A stretch of 64,000 bases of DNA from Leptospira selangorensis (GTDB lineage Bacteria; Spirochaetota; Leptospiria; Leptospirales; Leptospiraceae). Below the pieces are notes generated by a model. That model did no database searches, was not told where the DNA came from, and worked only from the letters and a program-made list of their open reading frames with translations. This document shows, piece by piece, positions 1 to 7,204 of this stretch (positions are counted from its first letter, which is position 1; each line of letters starts with the position of its first letter). The stretch is from positions 310,001 to 374,000 of the forward strand of contig NZ_RQES01000019.1 of assembly GCF_004769405.1 (NCBI RefSeq). The letters are read 5' to 3'. The position numbers and the translations under genes were made by a program.

Positions 1-132
1 GCTGCTCTTAATCTGGGATTCATTTCGATCAGAGTCCAGGATATTCGTAGATGGGTGTACGATAGCACCTCGAATAGTTTCGTGGCGCAGGACGAGCAGA
101 AGGTCCTATTTTCTAACTCTTTGTCCTTCTAA
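1..132 (+). CDS. C-terminal end of an unrecognised protein (cut by window start)
   Basis: An open frame enters the window in frame 1 and stops at TAA 130-132, giving 43 residues that end FSNSLSF. The composition (mixed charged and aromatic residues, RVQDIRRWVYDS) looks like a genuine protein end rather than random frame. It converges on rsmE and the two genes overlap by 20 bases. No family can be named from this fragment, and without upstream sequence it could also be a chance frame. Confidence 0.5.
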   Translation, partial: AALNLGFISIRVQDIRRWVYDSTSNSFVAQDEQKVLFSNSLSF

Positions 133-883
133 CACGAGGCAAGGAGTTTTCCCATTGGGAAAGGAAGAAGGACACAGCTTGTTCCGATCTCAAAACGGAA
201 GAAGAAAGCCTGACTCCTGAAATATTCGATTTTCTGAACACTTCCAATTCTTTTTTTGTCCAGCCAGGTTCGGGGCCTACCAATATAGAATATTCTTTTT
301 CCTCCAAAGGAAGACTTTCTTGGATAAATTTTCCTTTTTTATCCAAGTAGAAAAATTTACGGGAAGAAGATACTATTTCCGAGATCGATCCCTTCTTCTC
401 GAAACTTGTTTTTTGGCCTGGTGGAACAAATCCAAGTTCTAATTTAGGTAGAAAAACATTACCACCTTGTTCCATTCCAAGGATCAGTTTTTCTTTTATA
501 TTCTCTTCTTTCCATACGGGGGAGGTGAGGTATTCGGTTCTAGAAAGTGTAGCAAGTCTGAATTCCAAGGATTGTACACCCCAGACACCCGCAAGTTCTA
601 AGATCTTTTCCACAGTGGGGGGTCTTTGGACGGAAACGATTAGATGAATACCGGGACTTCTTCTTTTAGGTTTAATAATGGGAGTATATGATCCTAAAAT
701 TTCCCGAGAAGATATATTTATAATTTTAAAAAATCCTAAACTCTCATTTAGGAGACCTGCTTTGATCTTATTTCCTTCTTTTTTTTGTAAAACTTTTAGA
801 ATATGAATGATCCGATCCGGATTGATGATCTTGAATTCCCCAGAATTTGTTTTCTGAGAGGGATCCAATATTAGATAATTCAT
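113..883 (-). CDS. rsmE: 16S rRNA (uracil-1498-N3)-methyltransferase RsmE
   Basis: RsmE methylates N3 of U1498 in 16S rRNA using S-adenosylmethionine. The 256-residue protein has the usual RsmE length and the C-terminal SPOUT trefoil-knot signatures: ILVGPEPGWT near residues 200-209 (family form IGPEGG) and VLRSEQAVSFF near 230-240 (family form ILRTETA). The N-terminal half corresponds to the PUA-like RNA-binding part. It is the last gene of a minus-strand run, 4 bases after the zinc-ribbon gene, so probably cotranscribed with it. Its 3' end overlaps the convergent fragment at the window start. The family assignment is firm. Confidence 0.88.
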   Translation of the reverse strand: MNYLILDPSQKTNSGEFKIINPDRIIHILKVLQKKEGNKIKAGLLNESLGFFKIINISSREILGSYTPIIKPKRRSPGIHLIVSVQRPPTVEKILELAGVWGVQSLEFRLATLSRTEYLTSPVWKEENIKEKLILGMEQGGNVFLPKLELGFVPPGQKTSFEKKGSISEIVSSSRKFFYLDKKGKFIQESLPLEEKEYSILVGPEPGWTKKELEVFRKSNISGVRLSSSVLRSEQAVSFFLSQWENSLPRVRRTKS

Positions 884-887
884 AAGT

Positions 888-1406
888 TTAAATTTCTACT
901 TGAGGGGCCTTATCATCTTCTTCATTAGGAGTAGGAACAGAAGGTTCCTGCGTCTCAGGCTGGTTCCAATTAGGAACTGAGTCATTCCAGTTTTGAGAAG
1001 AAAAGAAACAGGCTCTTGCGACCCCGATCAGGATCAGAATGAATAGAATATATTTTGCGAGTAGGGGGCCGAATCCTGTACGATTCGGATCATCATTATA
1101 ATTTTCGAATGATTGAATACGTTCTCCTGGATTTTGCCAACCGTAGGATCTATTTCGACTGAATCTGGATTTGATGGATTCGAATTTGCCTTCTAAAAAA
1201 CGAAAAAATCCCCGTGCTGAACGGGGACTCTGGGTTCCGGAGTCTCCTCCGGGGAGATCGTATCTTCCGCCTCTAAAACTGGCCGGGTCTTCCGGATCAA
1301 AAACGAAAGAATGATAACATCTAGGACACCGAACAGTCAGTCTTCCCAAATCCATGGGAATCCTGAGTTCAGTGCCGCAGGAAGAACAAGGAAGAATATA
1401 CCGCAC
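888..1406 (-). CDS. Zinc-ribbon, single-pass membrane protein of unknown function
   Basis: The 172-residue product begins with a GTG codon and carries two CxxC pairs (C7/C10 and C27/C30) typical of a rubredoxin-like zinc ribbon of the MJ0042/zinc_ribbon_5 kind. A polar linker follows, then one hydrophobic segment at about residues 115-135 (LLAKYILFILILIGVA) and a short acidic, proline-rich tail of about 35 residues. The ribbon should therefore be cytoplasmic and the tail periplasmic. It lies 5 bases from both neighbours, downstream of the putative flagellar coiling gene and upstream of rsmE, so all are likely one transcript. No specific role can be read from the sequence. Confidence 0.7.
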   Translation of the reverse strand: MRYILPCSSCGTELRIPMDLGRLTVRCPRCYHSFVFDPEDPASFRGGRYDLPGGDSGTQSPRSARGFFRFLEGKFESIKSRFSRNRSYGWQNPGERIQSFENYNDDPNRTGFGPLLAKYILFILILIGVARACFFSSQNWNDSVPNWNQPETQEPSVPTPNEEDDKAPQVEI

Positions 1407-1411
1407 TTAGC

Positions 1412-2236
1412 TTAGTATTTCAGGGATTCCTTGAGCGTGTTTACGTTCTCTTTGTAGTTCTCATTACCCAATTGGTCATTATAATCGAAAATTTTGGTAA
1501 ACAATCTGTCGAATGAATCCAAATGTTTAATGTAGAAAGTCTTTTTGAAAGAGTTACGGATAGGGTGGGTCTTAGTGTTCTCTACGTTAGCAAGAACATA
1601 TTTACCAACACCTTTTTCACTAGGAGTTTCAGGGCGACCACCTTCAGGATAACCGTTCTTTTGATAGAATAGTTCGATCTTATCGTTATGTCCTGGTTGA
1701 TCATTTGGAGCCCTGTCGATGATCTCGGAAACCGATTTATCTTCGATTAGGAAGTTGTTTTTATAAACTTTGCTTATAATTTTGCTAATTTTACGAGGAG
1801 GTTCCATTCTAGGATCGGGATCATTAGTGTTCGGTCCTTCGAAGTAGATTTCCATATATTTGGAAAGTCCACCTTGAACGATCTTACCTTGTCCTCTTTC
1901 CTCGTCCTTAATGAAATCGTAAACTTCTACGCGGATACAGTTGTTTGCTGCATCTTCTTGTGCGTTGCTATTAGCAGGCACACATTCGTCGTTGTTTGCT
2001 TTTCCTTTGAAAAGAACAGTGCGGAATGGAAGAATACGCACTTTCATTTTCATGAGTACGGTATGACGTTTCAGTCTTTCGTTTAGAGCGGATGCTCTTT
2101 GATCCAGACCTTTTTCAGTATCCAAAATGGCAGCACCTACTTGGCCGTCTTCCTTCTTTTGGGCTTGGTTGTCTTGAGCGTTGAGTATGCCTGCGATTGA
2201 AAAAATTGCCAGGCAAAATGCGATTTTGCGTTTCAT
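1412..2236 (-). CDS. fcpB: Secreted periplasmic protein, probable flagellar coiling protein FcpB
   Basis: The 274-residue product has a clean signal peptide (MKRKIAFCLAIFSIAGILNA, cut near residue 20 before Q) and no lipobox, so it should be a soluble periplasmic protein. The mature part is charged and tyrosine-rich with a predicted helical N-terminus (LDQRASALNERLKRH) and a helical C-terminus. Leptospira-specific sheath proteins FcpA and FcpB, which coat the endoflagellum and make it coil, have this size and topology, and I recall fcpB lying some ten genes from fliM, as here. The name rests on context and recollection of gene order, not on a motif. The gene might be another Leptospira-specific periplasmic protein. 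Confidence 0.5.
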   Translation of the reverse strand: MKRKIAFCLAIFSIAGILNAQDNQAQKKEDGQVGAAILDTEKGLDQRASALNERLKRHTVLMKMKVRILPFRTVLFKGKANNDECVPANSNAQEDAANNCIRVEVYDFIKDEERGQGKIVQGGLSKYMEIYFEGPNTNDPDPRMEPPRKISKIISKVYKNNFLIEDKSVSEIIDRAPNDQPGHNDKIELFYQKNGYPEGGRPETPSEKGVGKYVLANVENTKTHPIRNSFKKTFYIKHLDSFDRLFTKIFDYNDQLGNENYKENVNTLKESLKY

Positions 2237-2361
2237 TGTACCCTATTTCCTTGGTCTCTTCTGCGTTTGGGTTTCCCGAAAGTCGAGAATACCCTGTCTC
2301 TAGTATCGGTAAAATAGACTCCCGATTAAATCCAAGACTTACATTTTCGCACCGAAAACTT

Positions 2362-3657
2362 TTATTTTCCGGATTTTGAACTGGTTTCCAGATACAGTTC
2401 ATAGGGGGGAGGAGTCGGTTTCAATCCTTTTTCAATCAGATTGGCCGCCCATCTTCTTTCTACAAAATCGCAGAAATCCCTTAAATCCCGTCCAGAATGC
2501 GATCCTAATCGTTGTGAAATTGTTAAACGCTCTGAATCCTGTAAATGTTTAGCATAATTTCCTAATATCGCAGCTCTTTCTTTTTCGTTTGGAAGGGGGA
2601 AGAATACGGATCTGTCGAATCTGGAGACTAAAGCCTTATCCAAGTCCTGTTTTCTGTTTGTGGCACCTAAGGTGATTGATTTTTGTCCCCCTTCGAAACC
2701 ATCCAATTTTCGTAATAATACGGATAGAATGTTCCGGGTGGCCTCGAATAGACCGTCGTCCCTGGATCCAGCCAAAGAATCTATTTCGTCCAAAAATAAA
2801 AGGCAGGAAGGGAATAGGGAAGCCACGTCGAAGACATAAGCCATGTTCTGAGCGCTTTCCCCATAATATTTACTTAAAATAGATTCCACAGGCACATAGA
2901 TAAGAGGGATCTCCGTCATGCAGGAAATCACTTTTGCCATGGTGGTTTTTCCGACCCCTGGTTCTCCTTCTAAAAGAATTGCCCTTGGTTTTGTTCTACC
3001 CGGGAACTTTCGAGTGAGTTTGGAAAGTTCTTCTAGAGTTTCAGGAGATTTTAAAGGAAGTATAATGGATTCTAATATTTGTCTTTTGACGTCTTCGTAA
3101 CCTGCTATGGTTTCGAATGTCATCCAGTCTCCCTTCTTCTTTGCTTCTATCGGATCGAATACATCGATTCCTAGTCTGAGCAGAAGTTCCTTTGGATTTT
3201 GGACGGACTCTTGTTTGGAAAGTCTGAGATATTTAAATAGGTCTATTGCGGAAAAAACTTCCTCTCTATGGAAATCTCCCTTTTTAGTGATCTCTATCTT
3301 GCTTTGGTTCCTTCCTGAATAGAAACGGAACTTTGCATTGTCTAAAATGTTTTTGGTCTCGAATAGATTCTCATTCAATGCTTGGAGACAAACATATCCA
3401 GGTTCGAACGTATGGATCCTTAGATTTTCTATATGATTTCGAACGATTTGGATACAGTCCAAAAGTTGGCTTTTGTCTGCGCCTGGGATTGGAAATTCTA
3501 TCCTAAGATCTTTTTTATCGGGCACAAATGCAGGAAGTTCGGAATCCTTAACTCCTAGACCTTTGAGCTCCGAATAAAGCAGGTTTTTAGCCTGGGTAAA
3601 ATCCAGAATATTTCCGGAATTTCGAGGGGGCACACTGGTCAAATCTTCAGGTTTCAT
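2362..3657 (-). CDS. AAA+ ATPase of the katanin/spastin/Vps4-like type
   Basis: The 431-residue protein has one AAA module in its second half: Walker A GEPGVGKT (231-238), pore-loop-like KYYGES (263-268), Walker B LLFLDEID (286-293), sensor-1 GATNR (331-335) and an arginine-finger segment SRFDR (345-349). The pore loop resembles SKWVGES of katanin and Vps4 rather than the FVG of FtsH, and there is no protease domain or membrane segment. The N-terminal 180 residues are unrecognised and presumably bind the substrate or adaptor. It is the first gene of the minus-strand run ending in rsmE and is divergent from fliN 81 bases away. Remodelling of a protein complex is an inference from the family. 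Confidence 0.8.
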   Translation of the reverse strand: MKPEDLTSVPPRNSGNILDFTQAKNLLYSELKGLGVKDSELPAFVPDKKDLRIEFPIPGADKSQLLDCIQIVRNHIENLRIHTFEPGYVCLQALNENLFETKNILDNAKFRFYSGRNQSKIEITKKGDFHREEVFSAIDLFKYLRLSKQESVQNPKELLLRLGIDVFDPIEAKKKGDWMTFETIAGYEDVKRQILESIILPLKSPETLEELSKLTRKFPGRTKPRAILLEGEPGVGKTTMAKVISCMTEIPLIYVPVESILSKYYGESAQNMAYVFDVASLFPSCLLFLDEIDSLAGSRDDGLFEATRNILSVLLRKLDGFEGGQKSITLGATNRKQDLDKALVSRFDRSVFFPLPNEKERAAILGNYAKHLQDSERLTISQRLGSHSGRDLRDFCDFVERRWAANLIEKGLKPTPPPYELYLETSSKSGK

Positions 3658-3738
3658 TCATTCTTCCCTAGAATTTCTCTTGTATAATCTTTCGGTTCTG
3701 TCGAAGAATTTAGAAAGAACCTTTGGAGGCAAGTCCTA

Positions 3739-4257
3739 ATGGGTGAAGGCTCCCTTTCACAAGACGATATAGACGCATTACTAACCGGGTCCAGTCCGGG
3801 AGGTGGGGGCGGTGGCTCGGCTGATTTTAATCTGAGCGGAGAATTGGATTCACTATTAGGAGATTCCGGCGGTGGAGCAGGCTCTTCTACTTCTCCGGCA
3901 TCTGGAGGCGCCCCATCTTTCGCGGATATTGCCGCGGCTTTGGGACCTTCTTCTACCCCAGCTCCTCCGAAAGCAAGTGCTCGCTCTAGTTCTGTTTCTT
4001 CCAATACTGCAAATTTAAATCTATTATTAGATGTAAATGTGGCTCTTACTGTGGAATTAGGTAGGACCAATATGTACATTAAAGATGTCCTAGGTCTGAA
4101 TGAAGGTGCAGTTGTAGAATTAGACAATGCAGTCGGCGAAGACTTAGATATTTTAGCAAACGGCAAACTGGTTGGAAAAGGAAAACTGGTTTTATTGGAT
4201 GATTATTACGGGATTCGAATTACCGAGATAGTAGATCCATCTAGAAGAATGCTCTAA
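3739..4257 (+). CDS. fliN: Flagellar motor switch protein FliN
   Basis: FliN is part of the C-ring that binds CheY-P with FliM and supports type III export. The product has 172 residues: an N-terminal LSQDDIDALL motif (6-15) like that of FliM and FliY, a Gly/Ser/Ala/Pro-rich linker to about residue 90, and a C-terminal SpoA/FliN domain (95-170, VNVALTVELGRT through GIRITEIVDPSRR). A GGAGG Shine-Dalgarno stands at 3724-3728. The long linker and the EIDALL-type motif are more FliY-like than enterobacterial FliN, but the CheC-type phosphatase domain of FliY is absent. It is a single-gene unit ended by the hairpin at 4268-4294; fliM lies 7 kb downstream. Confidence 0.9.
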   Translation: MGEGSLSQDDIDALLTGSSPGGGGGGSADFNLSGELDSLLGDSGGGAGSSTSPASGGAPSFADIAAALGPSSTPAPPKASARSSSVSSNTANLNLLLDVNVALTVELGRTNMYIKDVLGLNEGAVVELDNAVGEDLDILANGKLVGKGKLVLLDDYYGIRITEIVDPSRRML

Positions 4258-4267
4258 GGTGAATGTT

Positions 4268-4294
4268 CGTATCCGGAGATGAACTCCGGATACG
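4268..4294. terminator. Bidirectional hairpin between fliN and SPFH gene
   Basis: Perfect 11-base arms CGTATCCGGAG (4268-4278) and CTCCGGATACG (4284-4294) enclose a 5-base loop. It stands between convergent fliN and the minus-strand SPFH gene. No U-tract follows immediately (a T-run occurs only at about 4313), so termination may be inefficient or factor-assisted. Confidence 0.7.
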
Positions 4295-4303
4295 ATGATC
4301 GTC

Positions 4304-5230
4304 TTAAACTTTTTTGTCCTCGCTTCCGAGTACTGATTTCATCACGGATTTAAAATTAGATAGGTTTAATGGAAGAACAAGTTCTGTTCCATCTTGTCCT
4401 AATTTTTCCACCTCTTTGATAAATCTCTGAGCAATCCTGAGTTTGACTGCTTCTTTTCCACCTTTTGTTTTGATAGAAGCTGCAAGTAGCTCGATACCTT
4501 TTGCAGTAGCAGTGGCAATAGATTCAATTTCTGCAGCTTGTCCTTCTGCCTCATTGATCCTTTTTTGTTTTTCACCTTCAGACTTATTGATCGCTTCTTC
4601 TTTAATACCTAAAGAGCGGTTGATCCTAGAATCTCTATCTCCTTCCGAAAGAGAGATCTGAGCCTTCTTGGTGATCTGTGCTTTTTTCTCCCTTTCCATT
4701 GCTTCAATGATAGATTTAGGAGGAGCGATGTTCACGATCTCATAACGATTCACTCTAACTCCCCAAGGTTCTCCTGCTTGGTCCAAAACCTCTAGGATCT
4801 TACTATTGATCACTTCTCTGGTCTCGAATGTAGTATCCAGATCCATGGTTCCAATGATCGCTCTCATAGTAGTTTGCACGAGTTGGGTAACTGCGAATCT
4901 ATAATCTTCTATCCCGTAACTTGCTTTCTGAGGATCAAGAACTCTTAGATAAAGAATTCCATCCATCTCCACCTTAACATTGTCTTTAGTAATACAAGTT
5001 TGAGGAGGAACATCTATCGCTTGCTCTTTTAAAGTATGATAGTAAGCATCATAATCTATAAAAGGAATGAGAATATGAAACCCTGCATGAAGGGTTCTGC
5101 TGTATTTTCCGAGTCTTTCTACAATGATACATTCCTGAGCAGAAACAATTCTCAAAGAACGATATAACTTATAGGCAAGGTAGAGTAGAAATCCGAGCCA
5201 GAATATCCATAAAAATACTGAAACAAACAT
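4304..5230 (-). CDS. SPFH/stomatin-family membrane protein (second paralogue)
   Basis: The 308-residue protein has an N-terminal hydrophobic segment (about residues 3-25), an SPFH/band-7 domain (IVERLGKYSRTLHAGFHILIP, then ITKDNVKVEMDGILYLRV) and a long charged coiled coil containing repeated SEG/EAEG motifs. This is the stomatin/QmcA layout: an oligomeric cytoplasmic-membrane scaffold linked to membrane microdomains and often paired with NfeD. It is the last gene of an NfeD-SPFH-SPFH minus-strand operon, with its Shine-Dalgarno (GGAG) lying at the stop of the preceding paralogue 8 bases away. The two SPFH proteins share the same motifs throughout, which points to tandem duplication. Substrate or partner cannot be read. 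Confidence 0.85.
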   Translation of the reverse strand: MFVSVFLWIFWLGFLLYLAYKLYRSLRIVSAQECIIVERLGKYSRTLHAGFHILIPFIDYDAYYHTLKEQAIDVPPQTCITKDNVKVEMDGILYLRVLDPQKASYGIEDYRFAVTQLVQTTMRAIIGTMDLDTTFETREVINSKILEVLDQAGEPWGVRVNRYEIVNIAPPKSIIEAMEREKKAQITKKAQISLSEGDRDSRINRSLGIKEEAINKSEGEKQKRINEAEGQAAEIESIATATAKGIELLAASIKTKGGKEAVKLRIAQRFIKEVEKLGQDGTELVLPLNLSNFKSVMKSVLGSEDKKV

Positions 5231-5238
5231 ATTAAGTA

Positions 5239-6174
5239 TTACTCCTTCTCTGAATCCAGTCCCGGGAATTTGTTGGTCACCTTGGAGATTCCTTCAAAGA
5301 AACCGACTACGTTTGCCATTTCCGTAGGAAGAACAGTGGTTTTAGCTTTTTCTAAAATGATACCTAAACCTGAAAGATAATCCTCTGTGATCTGAAGATT
5401 GACTGCTTCTGATCCGCCTTCATTTCCACTGGCTTCTGCGATCATATGGATCCCTTTTGCTTTGGCTTTAGCAATGAATTCAATCTCCTTAGCTTTACCT
5501 TCTGCCTCGTTTACCTTCTTGATCTTTTCACCTTCAGAGAGGTTGATCGCTTCTTGTCTTTCACCCATAGAGCGATTGATCCTAGATGCTTTTTCTCCTT
5601 CTGATATGGTGATCTCAGCACGTTTTACACGTTCTGCCTTTACTTGTTCTTCCATCTCATGAAGGATCTCTTTAGGTGGAGAAATATTTTTGATCTCGTA
5701 ACGAGTTACCTTGATTCCCCAAGGATCTGTTGCCTCATCCAAAGCTCGAACCACGTTGGCGTTGATATCATCTCTTTCAGAGAATGTATGATCCAATACC
5801 AATTTACCAATCTCGGAACGAAGAGTGGTTTGGGCTAGCTGGATCGTTGCGTTTCTAAAGTTCTCGATCTCATAAGAAGCTTTATAAGCATCCATGACCC
5901 TTATATACAGAATACCATCCACCAAAATGGAAACGTTATCCTTGGTGATACAAGTCTGAGGAGGAATATCGATAGCGATTTCCTTTAAGAGCTGTTTGTA
6001 TCTGATCTGATCTATGATCGGAATGAGAAAATGAAAACCTGCGCCGAATGCTCCACGGAACACTCCCAGCCTTTCCACTACAAAACTATACGTTTGGGGA
6101 ACGACGATACAGGTTTTCATAATGAGGTAGATTGCTGCTATAACGATTAGCGTAAAAAATAGAAATGGGTCCAT
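5239..6174 (-). CDS. SPFH/stomatin-family membrane protein (first paralogue)
   Basis: This 311-residue protein mirrors its downstream neighbour: one N-terminal membrane segment (MDPFLFFTLIVIAAIYLIM), an SPFH domain with FVVERLGVFRGAFGAGFHFL and the same PPQTCITKDNV stretch, then a coiled coil with SEGEKASRINRSMGERQEA. The family forms large membrane-anchored cages or rafts. Differences from the paralogue are concentrated in the C-terminal 50 residues, where partner specificity probably lies. It follows the NfeD-like gene by 32 bases. Paired, divergent stomatins can form hetero-oligomers, as HflK/HflC do, but these two are closer to QmcA/stomatin than to HflKC; that pairing is an inference. 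Confidence 0.85.
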   Translation of the reverse strand: MDPFLFFTLIVIAAIYLIMKTCIVVPQTYSFVVERLGVFRGAFGAGFHFLIPIIDQIRYKQLLKEIAIDIPPQTCITKDNVSILVDGILYIRVMDAYKASYEIENFRNATIQLAQTTLRSEIGKLVLDHTFSERDDINANVVRALDEATDPWGIKVTRYEIKNISPPKEILHEMEEQVKAERVKRAEITISEGEKASRINRSMGERQEAINLSEGEKIKKVNEAEGKAKEIEFIAKAKAKGIHMIAEASGNEGGSEAVNLQITEDYLSGLGIILEKAKTTVLPTEMANVVGFFEGISKVTNKFPGLDSEKE

Positions 6175-6206
6175 TTTGTCTGTTTCTAACTCCTATTCAA
6201 AAATGA

Positions 6207-6722
6207 TTATATTTCAGGAAGCTCGATCGGCTCCACAACGAACGTAAGGTTTTCTCTCTCCAATATTCTAGCTCTTTTTCCGGCCGGAATACGTTTGGAT
6301 TTGCTGATCGCATCCCATTCCGTGCCTTGGAATACGACCCTACCACCTTTCCTTTCTACAAGAATATCTTTGGAAACTAGAACGATCCTTCCCGGACCTT
6401 CTTCCGGATTCAGAGTGGCTGTTTCAGAAGAAGAAGGGAAAAATTTTCTAAGAAAATTTCCTCCTGTCCAGATTAGAATTCCTGAAAGTCCCGCCCATAT
6501 GATTGCTTGGGTCCAAAATCCACTTTCATAAAAATAGGAAATACTTCCTACGATTGTTGCAGATAGACCTAGAAAGAATACGAAGGTTCCAGGGACAAAA
6601 AGTTCCGCCACCATGAGAATGATCCCGGAGGCGATCCAAAGATAAGAAAGGTTATGTCCGTCTTGCAAAAAGTCCATGGTTTTAGGTAGAAGAAAGGGGA
6701 AAAATTCTATTTTCAAAAACAT
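6207..6722 (-). CDS. NfeD-like membrane protein
   Basis: The 171-residue protein has three to four hydrophobic segments in its first 100 residues (LWIASGIILMVAELFVPGTF, FLGLSATIVGSISYF, AIIWAGLSGILIW) followed by a small OB-fold-like domain (GRIVLVSKDILVERKGG ... RIPAGKRARILE). This is the short NfeD form that accompanies SPFH proteins, without the ClpP-like protease domain of long NfeD. It heads the operon with two SPFH genes downstream. The start is uncertain: a second ATG at 6675-6677 (MDFLQDG) would remove a hydrophobic 15-residue leader, and neither start has a good Shine-Dalgarno. The two promoters for this gene and the divergent heme gene must share about 24 bases or overlap the coding regions. 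Confidence 0.82.
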   Translation of the reverse strand: MFLKIEFFPFLLPKTMDFLQDGHNLSYLWIASGIILMVAELFVPGTFVFFLGLSATIVGSISYFYESGFWTQAIIWAGLSGILIWTGGNFLRKFFPSSSETATLNPEEGPGRIVLVSKDILVERKGGRVVFQGTEWDAISKSKRIPAGKRARILERENLTFVVEPIELPEI

Positions 6723-6746
6723 TCCCGTCCATATTCTTAGCGGGAA

Positions 6747-7187
6747 GTGATGAGAAAAATTTGGATTCGTCTCGGAATTGGACTACTAGTCTTATTCCTT
6801 GTTCTACAGTTAATCCCCGTACAACCTCCGTTGGGAAAGAATGCTAATGAAATCAAAACGGAAGAACGCGTCAAAAAGATTTTTCGAAAGTCTTGTTATG
6901 ACTGCCATTCGGATCTAGTAGAATGGCCTTGGTATTCTAAGGTTTTTCCGGTTTCTTTATATATCTCTCATCATATAGAAGAAGGCCGGGAAGAATTAAA
7001 TTTTTCCGAATGGGAAAGCTTAAAACAGGAAAAAAAGGCGGATCTGGCGGAAGAAATATTAGAAGAAGTGGAAGAAGGTCATATGCCTCCCAAGGATTAT
7101 ATTTTCTTACATTCTAATTCTAAACTGGATCAAGAAGAAATAGAGATCCTAAAAGACTGGCTCCAAACATTTGCGGAAAATCAATAA
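6747..7187 (+). CDS. Membrane-anchored heme-binding domain protein (c-type CxxCH)
   Basis: The 146-residue protein has an N-terminal membrane anchor or uncleaved signal (IRLGIGLLVLFLVLQLIP) and a CYDCH heme-attachment motif at residues 50-54, followed by a helical region containing EEGHMPPKDY, whose Met-Pro could supply the axial ligand. This is the layout of the small Haem_bd family (DUF-type monoheme cytochrome). It should face the periplasm. It precedes argH by 17 bases but has no pathway link to it; they may simply share a promoter. A redox role is likely; donor and acceptor are unknown. Confidence 0.8.
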   Translation: MMRKIWIRLGIGLLVLFLVLQLIPVQPPLGKNANEIKTEERVKKIFRKSCYDCHSDLVEWPWYSKVFPVSLYISHHIEEGREELNFSEWESLKQEKKADLAEEILEEVEEGHMPPKDYIFLHSNSKLDQEEIEILKDWLQTFAENQ

Positions 7188-7204
7188 AGGCATCTGTCAT
7201 TTTA

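Noticed and set aside
3654..4166. Minus-strand frame of 170 codons covering fliN
   Set aside because: Fully antisense to fliN, Pro-rich because of the Gly/Ser-rich linker of FliN, no ribosome site.
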